Assembly (NCBI GenBank): GCA_947396885.1
Contig: OX377204.1
Coordinates: 48,781,139-48,845,138 of the forward strand
Source of the DNA: Heligmosomoides polygyrus polygyrus
Lineage: Eukaryota; Nematoda; Chromadorea; Rhabditida; Heligmosomidae
Length of the DNA stretch: 64,000 nucleotides
Direction: 5' to 3'
Position 1 is the stretch's first letter, and every line of letters begins with the position of its first letter. A model generated the notes under the pieces. It searched no databases. It was not told where the DNA came from and saw nothing but the letters and a program-made list of their open reading frames with translations. The position numbers and the translations under genes are program-made. Positions 31,700-41,879 of the stretch are shown here, piece after piece.

Positions 31700-32100
31700 C
31701 TGTGCAAATGCGGGCGGCATTCGGAAAACTAGAGAAGATGCTCTTCCTGATGATCACAAAACCGCTCTTCAAAAAAGGCATCTTCATGCGCGGCCGAGGG
31801 GCTGCGATTTTCGGCAAGTCGACGGGAAATTGCACCCCCGACCGCGCATGAATATCATTTTTCCAAAATTTGATTTTGCATTCATAAGATAGAGAATTTC
31901 TTCTAGTTTTCCCAATGCCGCCCGCATTTTCAAAGTTATAAGTCGTTATGTCCGTTTTTGTAAAGTCACTCCAACTTTTCGAGCAAAAATCGCATCCCCC
32001 GGCTGCGCATGAACATGCCTTTTTTGAAGGCACTTTTGTGAGCATCGGAAAGAGAGTTCTTCTAGTTTTTTGATTGTCTTCCGCATCTGCATAACCGTCA
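31700..32100. repeat. Three copies of a 100-120 bp unit, one inverted
   Basis: The unit at 31710-31815 recurs inverted at about 31985-32095 and, more diverged, at about 31840-31935. Shared landmarks are TTCAAAAAAGGCAT, CATGCGC and CTTCTAGTTTT. Confidence 0.7.
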
Positions 32101-32276
32101 AAATTGAGCTAGTTACGATCGGTTGAACAAAGTACATGTATTGCACCTTTCTATCACATCGACTAGCAATCGACCAGTGATACATCCTTCTTGATCACAT
32201 CGAAAATAGCTCCAGATAGGCTGCGTTTTTTATTATGTATCAGTCAAAAGTTGAGCTTTTGTGAAGCCACATTTCC

Positions 32277-32700
32277 GCTCTAGAGATCGTTTCGTTCAGG
32301 TAGAAAAATGTTTATTTTTGAAAAAAATTTGAGCATGACCTCACCTGATCGCAAGGAAAATCGCTTAGGAAAGGGTCGATTCTAGAATATATATATTATC
32401 GTTTTTTAAGTTACATGTCAGCTCTAGAGATCGTTCCGTTCAGGTAGAAGAATCTTTATTTTTGAAAAAATTGGGCATGACCTCACTTGATCGCAAGGAA
32501 TACCGCATAGGTAAGACTTGATTTTTTGGTCAAGTGCTAAATAAAATCTGTGCTGTTGTGAACTCTAGTCTCAGCTCCAGTAGTAGCCTTGTTCAGGAAA
32601 CATTTTGCTTTTGAAAAATTCCAAGAAAAATTCCAGGAAAATCACTCCACTTGATTGGATGAAAGGTTGCTTAGGAGAGACCTGATTTTTTTTTACAAAT
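32277..32700. repeat. Three-copy tandem repeat, period about 144-153 bp
   Basis: Copies start at about 32277, 32421 and 32574. Shared landmarks are GCTCTAGAGATCGTTYCGTT, GTTCAGG, TTTTTGAAAAA and TGACCTCACTTGATCGCAAG. The third copy is the most diverged. Confidence 0.75.
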
Positions 32701-32704
32701 TGAA

Positions 32705-33705
32705 GGTTACCTTTCGGTAAGGTACAACATACAACATATACAACAACTATTTAAATTTTTGTTAGATACATTTAAATGCAAATGACGTCTTCTTTCCGTA
32801 GAAGAAACGGTGCTCAGGGTATTGCCATGTCATTGCCATACCTAAAAAATCTTCGTTTAATCGATCTATTTGCTTTAAAACTTCATTAATTGAATATTAG
32901 AAATTATTTTTTATTACATATTTACGGACCTCTGCTTACAATACTTGCGAAAGAACAATACCTCCAAGAAATTTTATCCTTCGGAACCATGTCGAAGTAC
33001 GACCCTCCCCCCTGCGATTCTCGCACCACACGCTTGAGCTTGGTCCTTGGTTGAGAAATGTTAATGAGCAAAGAAGGCGATATAATTGTTGCTCACTCGC
33101 AGTAACTCACCACACCGTATGGCCGGTTTCCCACGCATTTTTGAGTGGCGGTGTTCTTTGGACATCTTTAGTAAACATACATTCACCGAGACCGCTAGCA
33201 GACCGCGGGCCGCTCGTGTGCCGCTGGACAGCCGGTGCTCGAGTGAGCCACCTTACCACAAGCTGGAGGTCATGCATCAGCTACTTCTGGGATACGGCCA
33301 GTGAATTCGAACACTAGGTGACCGACACGCGCTTTGTTTGGTAGGACTTCAGGAAATCAAAGGCACCTGGATGGAGCAGAGCCAAGAATGGTGTGATAAG
33401 GGAGGGGATAGGTAGGAATGAATCATCAAGATATTACTAAAACTAGTACACTTTCCTCAGAGGCTCCATAAGCTTTTAGTGCCCATCAGCAGCAGTATTA
33501 CTCGAACGCTGCATGGCAAAAACGCTTCTACAGAGCGGACATAGCTAAGGAGATTCCCCACCTTGCTCAGAGCACCATCCGTTTAAATCAAATCGTAACA
33601 TGATATGCACTCTCGTTTGCTGTTAACTGTTTTTTCATAGAGCTGCTGTGGGTAATAGAAACTGGTTTTGCATATGTAGTTTAAACAGTCTAAAGCGCGA
33701 AGAAT
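32705..33705. other. No gene recognised
   Basis: Includes an open frame at 33051-33317 without recognised motifs. Nothing further is supported. Confidence 0.4.
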
Positions 33706-33712
33706 TTTAATA

Positions 33713-34570
33713 TTAGGTTGGAAAAAAGTCTTTTTCACAGATTTATTACTTCACAACTACAGTGTCATTGGGATAAACTCAGTTTGTTCCACTACACTTC
33801 TCCAAAGACTGAGAATTTTTTTAATTCCTCTCGCTTAAAGGACTGCAGTTCCGGAGTCGTACCATTGCTGAATCCAATTTTTGAGGTCTTCATCCGTTTC
33901 AAAACATTTTTCTCCAACTTCTTGCTTAAGAGCACGGAAGAGATGGTAGTCGGTAAGGAGGAGGTCAGGGCTATACGCCGGATGTGGCGTTACCTCCCAG
34001 CCCAGCTCCTTTATTGTTTCTCCTGTGAGTCTTGCAACATGCGGTTTTGCACTGACTGTCTGACAGGGCATGTAGAATCCAATCTCCAAATTTCCATGCA
34101 AAGCCAAGACCCTTCAGATGGATTCTCACTATCCTATGAGACACTTCGAGCTTCTCTGCCAGTTGATGTGTCGTCTGCCTACTATCGTTGCGAAGGAGAT
34201 GGAGTAGTTCAGTGTCGTCCAATTCAGTTCGCCTTCCTGACCTTGCTTTGTCCTCGAGAGAATAATCTCCCTTTAAAAACTTTCCGAACCATCATATGGT
34301 TAATTTGGTCGGCTGCCTGACGTGCCGTAAATCCTTTAATGAATTGATGAAGAATGCAGTGCCGAAAATGGAAATGAGGTAGATATGGCATTGAGCCCGG
34401 AAGATTGGATCGATAACGAAGTACAAGAAAGGTCTTGACCTGTATCCGCGTGCGGACGGTAGACAAGTGTGATAGGATTATGAAATCAGCAATCAATACT
34501 GGCTAGTGTGTTTACGACGAGAACGATAAAAAACGTTTCGAAGTGTAAAGAGACTTTTTTTCCAACCTAA
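33713..34570 (-). mobile_element. Internally deleted mariner, 858 bp, with TA duplications
   Basis: TIRs TTAGGTTGGAAAAAAGTCTT (33713) and inverted TTAGGTTGGAAAAAAAGTCT (34570) are flanked by TA on both sides (33711-33712, 34571-34572). The minus strand encodes the ends of a transposase with the catalytic middle missing. It is a different mariner subfamily from the one at 54.2 kb and ends only 66 bp before the RTE ATG at 34637. Confidence 0.9.
33835..34500 (-). pseudogene. Mariner transposase pseudogene, catalytic core deleted
   Basis: On the minus strand: an N-terminal helix region (TARQAADQINHMM, another frame), then ELDDTELLHLLRNDSRQTTH and LAEKLEVSHRIVRIHLKGLG (second helix set). It jumps directly to KPHVARLTGETIKELGWEV and HPAYSPDLLLTDYHLFRAL (third aspartate block). 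The stretch with the first aspartate is absent. At least two frame changes are present. Confidence 0.85.
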
Positions 34571-34636
34571 TAGAAAGTGGTTCATCTTCAATACTTTTAT
34601 AGCACTAATATTACATTGAAACTGAGAAGGACTAGG

Positions 34637-35943
34637 ATGACGATCTGTACTTACAACGCCCGCACGCTTGCGTCGGAAGCATCCGTCGAGGACCTGATGA
34701 TGCAAGCCAGGAAGATCAAGTACGACGTCATCGGACTGACCGAGACGAGAAGACACCACCCCCTACACGCCGCCTACGACTCCGGAGAAGAACTGTTCCT
34801 CGGAACATGCGACAGGGGAGTAGGCGGCGTTGGTGTCCTCGTCAACACGCACTTGGCCATGAACATCGATTCGTACGAGTCTCTGACAAGCCGAATCGGA
34901 CGTCTGCGACTGAAGCGATGTGGCTCCGTGCCAGCCTTGACTGTGTTCGTCGCGTATGCCCCAACATCCGACTACGACGACGAAGACGTCGAGGCCTTCT
35001 ACGTGGAGCTGGAGAAGTTCTATAAGGAAGATCACACCTTCTACAAGGTGATCGTCGGCGACTTCAACGCCAAGATCGGGCCACGAAGGTCGCCGGAAGA
35101 ACTTCACATCGGAACCCACGGTTTGGAGTGGAACGAGCAAGGTGAAAGGCTGTCTGAGTTTATCATGTCGACCAAGACCATCCATGGAAACTCGCAGTTC
35201 CAGAAGCCTCCCTCCTTACGATGGACCTGGGAATCCCCCGGTGGCCAGTTCCACAACGAGATCGACCACATCATCTTCAATCGCAAGTATTGCCTGACCG
35301 ATGTCTCCGTTGTCCCCAAGTTCTACACGGGATCGGACCACCGCCTCCTTCGCGCGAGGTTCCGCTTTTCGCGTTAAGGAGAGAAGGCCGCGAAGTTCAA
35401 GAAGAGGAATCCCAGAACGACCATCAACTGGGATCTCTACACCTCTCTTGTCGGCCTTTGGGAAGATGCCGTCGTGGACAACGTCGACGAGGAGTACGAT
35501 CGCTTCGTGCACCATCTCCACGATAGTGCTAAGGGAGCCGAGAGCTTGAAGACCACCAAGAGACGTCTGTCTCCGGAAACTCTCGAGCTGATACGCCAGC
35601 GTGGAGCAGCACGAGCGTCAGGCAACTACCAACTGACGTCCGAGCTTGCAAAGCTATGCAGAGCGTCGATAAAGGAAGATCTCAAGGAGAGAAGGGCGGA
35701 AGTGTTGGCTGAAGCAGCAGAGGCAGGGCTGAGCATCCGCAATGCCCGCCGGAACTTCGCCAACTTCAAGACCAAGATGACCGCTCTCCGACGTCCTGAC
35801 GGAACCATCACCTCTTCCAGGAGGACCATGGAGAAAGTCATCCACGACTTCTACTCCGATCTCTTCGATAGCCACGTCCACCTGCCCCATGCCATCTTCC
35901 GCAGGATGGATACGTCGTCCCCTCTGTTCTCTCTTCCGAAATC
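34637..35943 (+). pseudogene. RTE endonuclease and linker, one stop and one frameshift
   Basis: From ATG 34637 the frame opens with [10 protein letters not shown] (conserved Asn) and [13 protein letters not shown] (catalytic Glu). It continues with KVIVGDFNAKIGPRR (Asp/Asn pair) and FYTGSDHRLLRARF (Ser-Asp-His). All the EEP-fold catalytic motifs are intact. A TAA at 35375 interrupts the frame, which then resumes unchanged through the linker (GAESLKTTKRRL, SELAKLCRAS, RNFANFKTKMTALRRPDG) until the shift just before the RT. The enzyme would nick target DNA to prime reverse transcription. Because the stop looks like a single C-to-T change, inactivation may be recent. Confidence 0.88.
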
Positions 35944-35961
35944 CGACACGCCATCTCGTCG

Positions 35962-37470
35962 GTGAAGAAACGTACAGCACCCGGTTCTGACAGGATCAGA
36001 GCTGAACACCTGAAGAACCTCCCGCCAGCGCTCATCAACACCTTGGCGCGGCTCTCCACACGCTACCTGTCCGAATGCAAGGTTCCATCTCAGTGGAAGA
36101 CTAGCAAGACCGTTTTGCTGTACAAGAAGGGAGACGTGCACGACATTGGCAACTATCGCCCGATCTGCCTGTTGTCCGTAGTCTACAAGCTGTTCACTCG
36201 AGTCATCCTGAATAGGATTAGCAGAACGCTGGACGAAGGACAGCCATGCGAGCAAGCAGGATTTCGGAGAGGATTCAGCACGATCGACCACATACACACC
36301 ATTACGAAACTCACCGAAGTGTCGCGAGAGTACAAGCTGCCGCTGTGCCTTACGTTCATCGACCTGAAGAAGGCATTCGACTCCGTCGAGACTGAAGCGG
36401 TCATGGAAGCCGTGCTCACCCAGGGCGTTCCTACTCAGTACATCAGGGTCCTTCGAGAGCTGTACAGTGGATTCACGACCAAGATCTCACCATTCTACAA
36501 CGACTTCGTCATCGACGTGAAGGGATGGGTTCGGCAGGGGGATGCCATATCCCCGAAGCTCTTCAGCGCCACCCTCAAAAACGTCATGCGCGAACTAGAA
36601 TGGGAAGACATGGGAGTGAAGGTCGACGGCCGGCAACTGCACCATCTTCGCTTCGCTGACGACATCGTGCTCATAACACCGAGCATCAGTCAGGCGGAAC
36701 GAATGCTGGCCGTCTTCGATCGTGTATGTGGAAGCGTTGGACTGCAGCTGAATCTTACGAAGACGATGTTCATGAAGAACGGATGGGTTTCTGATGCCCC
36801 ATTCTCGCTCAACGGAACGAACATCTCCGAATGCTCCAGCTATGTGTATCTGGGTCGCGAAGTCAACATGGCCAACGACCTAGCACCAGAGCTGAGCAGG
36901 AGGAAACGAGCGGCTTGGGGAGCTTTCAAGAGCGTCGAAGAAGTCGCGAAGAAGACGAAGAACGTCCGACTCCGTGCCCACCTAATCGACACTGTTCTTC
37001 CTGCCCTAACATACGCCTCAGAGACCTGGGCTATACGAAAGCAGGATGAACACGCGATCAGCGTCGCGCAGCGTGGAATCGAGAGGACGATGCTCGGAGT
37101 GACACGACTCACGCAAGTGAGAGAAGGCTTCCGGACTTCCGAGCTTCGCCAACGTTCGAAGATCAGAGACGCTGTCGCGTGGGCCAAGTTGTCGAAAATT
37201 AGGTGGGCCGGCCACGTAATGCGATTCGCAGACACCCGCTGGACGAGAGTTGTCACTGATTGGATTCCGCGGGATGTCAAAAGAACACCAGGACGCCCAC
37301 CAACGCGTTGGTCGGACTTCTTCGTGAAAGCCCTGAACGACCGATATGACGCTCTTCGTGTCCCTCGAGCGAGGAGGATCCATTGGACCACTCTGGCACG
37401 CGACAGGGACGAATGGAGACGCTGCTGGCGCCCGCTCGAGCAAGTCGATGATCAACGGGACGACAGGTGA
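35962..37470 (+). CDS. RTE reverse transcriptase domain, open frame of 502 codons
   Basis: Uninterrupted to TGA. The RT motifs are visible: GNYRPICLLSVVYKLFTRVI, then LTFIDLKKAFDSVE (motif A aspartate), WVRQGDAISPKLF (motif B) and LRFADDIVLIT (motif C, both aspartates). Past the polymerase come SYVYLGREVNMAND, ETWAIRKQDEHAIS, RWAGHVMRFADTRW and TPGRPPTRWSDFF, the usual RTE tail. The natural protein would start upstream in the endonuclease; ATG 35962 is only the first in this frame. The catalytic core looks competent although the full polyprotein is broken. Confidence 0.9.
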   Translation: MKKRTAPGSDRIRAEHLKNLPPALINTLARLSTRYLSECKVPSQWKTSKTVLLYKKGDVHDIGNYRPICLLSVVYKLFTRVILNRISRTLDEGQPCEQAGFRRGFSTIDHIHTITKLTEVSREYKLPLCLTFIDLKKAFDSVETEAVMEAVLTQGVPTQYIRVLRELYSGFTTKISPFYNDFVIDVKGWVRQGDAISPKLFSATLKNVMRELEWEDMGVKVDGRQLHHLRFADDIVLITPSISQAERMLAVFDRVCGSVGLQLNLTKTMFMKNGWVSDAPFSLNGTNISECSSYVYLGREVNMANDLAPELSRRKRAAWGAFKSVEEVAKKTKNVRLRAHLIDTVLPALTYASETWAIRKQDEHAISVAQRGIERTMLGVTRLTQVREGFRTSELRQRSKIRDAVAWAKLSKIRWAGHVMRFADTRWTRVVTDWIPRDVKRTPGRPPTRWSDFFVKALNDRYDALRVPRARRIHWTTLARDRDEWRRCWRPLEQVDDQRDDR

Positions 37471-37587
37471 TACAGGTGAATATTTAATTGAACATTATTG
37501 GGAAGTATTTACAATTTTATTTATGATATTGTGCTTCATGACAAGAAGTGTGTGCCCACGATGTTTTCATTTACTATTTTAGATTTT

Positions 37588-38159
37588 AAGAAGAAGAGGA
37601 GTCCCAGAACAACTGGGGCATGTACACCTCTCTTGCCGGCATTTGGGAAGATACCGTCATGGACAACATCGACGAGGAATACGACAGCTTCGTGCACCAT
37701 CTCCGCGATAGTGCTAAGGGAGCCGAGAGCTTGAAGACCACCAAGAGATGTCTGTCTCCGGAAACTCTCGAGCTTATACGCCAGCGTGGAGCAGCACGAG
37801 CGTCAGGCAACTACCAGCTGACCTCCGAGCTTGCGAAGCTACGCAGAGCGGCGATAAATGAAGATCTCAAGGGAGAAGGGCGGAAGTGTTGGCTGAAGCC
37901 GCAGAGGCAGGGTTGAGCATCCGTAATGCCCGCCGGAACTTCGCCAACTTCAAGACCAAGATGACCGCTCTCCGACGTCCTGACGGAACCGTCACCTTTT
38001 CCAGAAGGACCATAGAGAAGGTCATCCACGACTTCTACTCCGATCTCTTCGATAGCCACGTCCTCCTGCCCCCATAGCATCTTCCGCAGGATGGATCGTT
38101 CCCTCTGCTCTCCCTTCCGAGATCCAACAACCATCTCATCGGTGAACAAGTGTACAGCA
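37588..38159 (+). mobile_element. RTE-type LINE copy C, 5' fragment
   Basis: Begins inside the linker (equivalent to about 35400 of copy B) and runs through KGAESLKTTKRCLSPETLEL and RRNFANFKTKMTALRRPDG to about 38159. Frameshifts are present. It starts about 115 bp after the end of copy B. Confidence 0.85.
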
Positions 38160-38162
38160 TGA

Positions 38163-39548
38163 TTACGAGAGAAAATGCCCGAACCGCGCCGCGTCTGTCT
38201 CGGTGCGAGAAAATGCCCGCAACCAGGGGAGAAAATGCCCGCAACCAGGGGAGAAAATATCTGTGGCCACTGAACGGTTTTAGATAGGATCCACTACAAC
38301 AACCACTACAACAATACATATGGTAATCACGTGGACAGGGATACGGTATTTTTCTCATGCCGTCGAGTAGAGGGCGTGAGAAATCGTGGGTGTGGCAACT
38401 GAAACTGTGGCACCATCACTTGGATTCCGTAGCAGAATTGATGGCCTTACCGTGATAGGGAAGCTTTGGAAAATACGAGGAAGGATTCTCGTTACACAGT
38501 TAACAGGCATGCCCAACTTTTAAATTAGTACCAACGGTGTTTTATGTGAAAAGAACACTGAAAGGAGCGAAAGAAGCGTTTTCGCCCAGATCTCAATTTC
38601 TAGCACGTAAAACTAGAAAACGAGCACATCAACGGAACCTGGTAACTTAGAATTACTTTTCGAAGTATTGAGCTGCGGAACTGTAGGCCACCTCAGTTGT
38701 TGAGTTTGATTTTAAGCCGCATGAACGCCACATGGAGTGAACACTAAGGTACATTCACTTCAAAGTCATGAGAAGTAGAAAACGAAAAAATGGCAGAACT
38801 TGTTTGGGAATTTATTTACAAATCGGTTTTTTGGTTTTACTGAGGTTTTACTGAGTCTTTCGGAAGCCTTCATTTTTGACCAGTCATTTCCTTCTTTACT
38901 AAAACAGGATTTGAACATAGATATTTCAACATCATTGCTTTTCAAGTGATTTTCATCTGATACACTGTTGGTATCGTAAATACTTGTTGTGCCCTTTTTT
39001 ATTAAAGTTTTTCTTAGTATAGGATTTCTATTTTGATTCGCTTTGTTGCTGTTTTTCTGATATTTGCACATATCTGAACAAAGGATTTAAATATTTGAAT
39101 GGTTAGTTGCAACATTGGTTTTACCAAAAACGCTATTAAGACGACCAGAACGTACGGTGCAGCACCTCGCCAAAAATCTCTCAAGCCACCTTCTCGAAGT
39201 ATAGAGTGTTTTTCGAACATGAAATTTTGCGATCAACTTCTTCTTAGAGCTTTGGTACGAAAGAAACGTTGCGGATACGTCCAGTTAAGGCTCTTAAACG
39301 GTTTTTTCCGCAGTTTCAAACTTTTCTTAGTTTCCTAAGTGGCGATTACCGCTCAAAGTCGTTTTCCTTATTACGGCGCTTCTGCTATTCACCACATGAT
39401 GGTGTGCTATAGATTCTTCTCGTCGACCCGGGAATTTTCTCCCCTGGTTGCGGGTATTTTCTCCCCTGGTCGCGGGCATTTTCTCCCTATTTCAGGCATT
39501 TTCTCCCCATGCAACGCGCGCAGGGAGATTCGGGCATTTTCTTCGTAA
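38163..39548. mobile_element. 1.39-kb DNA element with repeat-filled inverted ends
   Basis: The left end TTACGAGAGAAAATGCCCGAA is matched by the inverted right end TTACGAAGAAAATGCCCGAAT (39548 leftward). Inside each end lie two to four copies of a 22-23 bp unit GGGAGAAAATGCCCGCAACC (38195-38265; inverted at 39430-39520). The interior is AT-rich with no recognised transposase. It lies between two parts of an RTE. Confidence 0.75.
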
Positions 39549-39724
39549 ACCACGAAGGATTACGTTATTATTAGATCGGCAAACTTGTTAAGAATAAGAA
39601 AGTAGTTCGTGCAAGAGCGGCTGAGAAAAACGGGCTCTTGTTGGTTTTCTCTTGCACAGCTAATTTTTTAACACAAGGGGTATCTCAATCAAACATCTTT
39701 CGTTTTATTGTAGTTAAGCATGCT

Positions 39725-41010
39725 CATAGTATACAAGCTGTTCCCTCGAGTGATCCTGAATAGGATTGGCAGAACGCCGGACGAAGGGCAGCCATGCGAG
39801 CAAGCAGGATTTCGGAGAGGATTCAGCACGATCGACCACATACACACCATTACGAAGCTCATCGAAGTGTCGCGAGAGTACAAGCTGCCGCTGTGCCTTA
39901 CGTTCATCGACCTGAAGAAGGCATTCAACTCCGTCGAAAATGAAGCGGTCATCGACGCCCTGCTCACTCAGGGTGTTCCTACTCAGTACATCAGAGTCCT
40001 TCGAGAGCTGTACAGTGGATTCACGACCAAGATCTCTCCATTCTACAACGACTTCGTCATCGACGTGAAGGGATGGGTTCGGCAGGCGGATACCATATCC
40101 CCGAAGCTCTTCAGCGCCACCCTCAAAAACGTCATGCGCGAACTAGAATGGGAAGACATGGGAGTGAAGGTCGACGGCCAGCAGCTGCACCATCTTCGTT
40201 TCACTGACGGCAGCGTGCTCATAACACCGAGCATCAGTCAGGCGGAACGAATGCTGGCCGACTTCGATCGTGTATGTGGGAGCGTTGGACTGCAGCTGAA
40301 TCTTACGAAGACGATGTTCATGAAGAACGGACAAGTTTCTGATGCCCCATTCTCGCTCATCGGAACGAACATCTCCGAATGCTCCAGCTACGTGTATCTG
40401 GGTGGCGAAGTCAATACGGCCAACGACCTAGCGCCGGAGCTGAGCAGGAGGAAACGAGCGGCTTGGGGAGCTTTCAAGAGCGTCGAAGAAGTCGCGAAGA
40501 AGACAAAGAACGTCCGACTCCGTGCCCACCTATTCGACTTTACCGTTCTTCCTGAACATACGTCTCAGAGACCTGGGCCATACGAAAGCAGGATGAACAC
40601 GCGATCAGCGTGGCGCAGCGTGGAGTCGAGAGGACGATGCTCGGAGTGACACGACTCACGCAAGTGAGAGAAGGCCTCCGGAGTTCCGAGCTTCGGCGAC
40701 GTTCGAAGATCAGAGACACTGTCGCGTGGGCCAAGTTGTCGAAAATTAAGTGGGCCGGCCACGTAATGCGCTGGACGAGAGCCGTTACCGACTGGATTCC
40801 GCGGGATGTCAAGGAACATCAGGACGCCCACCAACGCGTTGGTCGGACTTTTTGTGAAAGCCCTGAACTGCCGATACGACGCTCTTCGTGTCCCTCGAGC
40901 GAGGAGGATCCACTGGAGCACTCTGGCACGCGAGAGGAACGAATGGGGTCGCTGCTGGTGCCCGCTCGAGCAAGCAAGTCGATGACCAACGGGACGGCAG
41001 GTGATACATG
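39725..41010 (+). pseudogene. RTE reverse transcriptase pseudogene with mutated active site
   Basis: Open for about 309 codons from 39720. Motif A reads FIDLKKAFNSVE. Motif B reads WVRQADTISPKLF (RQGD to RQAD). Motif C reads LRFTDGSVLIT where copy B has LRFADDIVLIT, so the second catalytic aspartate is lost. A frameshift near 40550 moves the C-terminus to another frame (QRGVERTMLGVTRLTQVREG), and a short deletion follows GHVM. Confidence 0.88.
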
Positions 41011-41012
41011 TG
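39725..41012 (+). mobile_element. RTE-type LINE copy C, 3' fragment
   Basis: Resumes at the equivalent of position 36178 of copy B and runs to the family 3' end GGTGATACATGTGA. About 197 bp of RTE sequence is missing between the two fragments, so this is either one copy damaged by an insertion plus deletion or two separate copies. Confidence 0.85.
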
Positions 41013-41273
41013 ATTTTAGAATAGGCGCCACCACAACGAGAGTCAAGCAAAAACCCCGAACTGCATTTGGTGCGGGTCCCCATTTGCAGTAGAGTTTGGC
41101 CATTGGATGCTCCGGGAGGGGAGAAAGTCGGAGTTTAATTGTAGGCAAATCTAAAGTAAAAACGCTAATGTTCAGGTGGACTACGTATCGTTGAAAGCCA
41201 AAACAAGGCATTTAGGAATGAATGCACACATATGCGTCATGCAGACATTTTGAGGCGGTAGGCAGTTGAGACA

Positions 41274-41622
41274 TTAATGACATGGTCGACCTATTGGAAA
41301 GTAGAAGAAGAAATTCGCCGTCATCTCGTCCACCTGCAATAAACTATTTGACAAAGTGCACGTTGAGATATCGCTTTCCAGAAACTATGCGAATTCGGCA
41401 TGGAAAATCTTCCGCATCTTCTCTGCAAATCTCTTTCAGACAAAATACCGCTTCACAAATTGTTTTGCTTCTTACCATTAGTTGTGTAATTCTGTAGTCA
41501 AATACGGATCTAATGACGAAACAGACCTCCACGGAGCGTAGTATTTCCACTTCGTGAATCGCTACTCTGAGCTCCATATCAGATGAGATTTGACGGTCCA
41601 AATGAATCCCACTTTTTACCAA
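41274..41622 (-). CDS. Tentative minus-strand terminal exon pair
   Basis: A minus-strand frame with MELRVAIHEVEILRSVEVC reaches a GTAAG donor (exon end 41476). After 142 nt an ATTGCAG acceptor opens a 20-codon exon (41333-41274) in phase, ending VDEMTANFFFYFP... and TAA. Only splice logic and protein-like composition support it; the family is unknown. Confidence 0.22.
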
Positions 41623-41879
41623 GAATAAATGAACATCAACATTTTAACTGAACTTTTGAATCCGACATTATTTCGATCCAGCCCCACGTAGCCCTTCATT
41701 GCCTCACGTTGATTTACTAAACACAAAACATACAACACGATCTGCTCGTGCATCAGTAGCGTAATTCCTTAAAAACCGATCGGTTTACGGAAAATGAAGA
41801 ATATCGCTGTTATTGAAGGGACCTTTAGGATATTCTCTGTTGTAGGCGAGACTTAGCAGACCTTTTCAAACGTCTCTTT

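Larger units (their letters stand above)
34573..37480 (+). mobile_element. RTE-type LINE, nearly complete (copy B)
   Basis: Carries an apurinic-endonuclease domain followed by a reverse transcriptase in what was a single ORF, and ends GGTGATACAGGTGA like copies A and C. Two lesions are seen: a TAA at 35375-35377 where copy A has CAA, and a 1-nt shift near 35890-35910. It is the best-preserved LINE in the window. The 5' limit abuts the deleted mariner; no target duplication was resolved. Confidence 0.9.

Noticed and set aside
35851..36297. 148-codon minus-strand frame opposite the RTE
   Set aside because: Antisense shadow of the RT coding sequence; the plus strand carries the conserved motifs.
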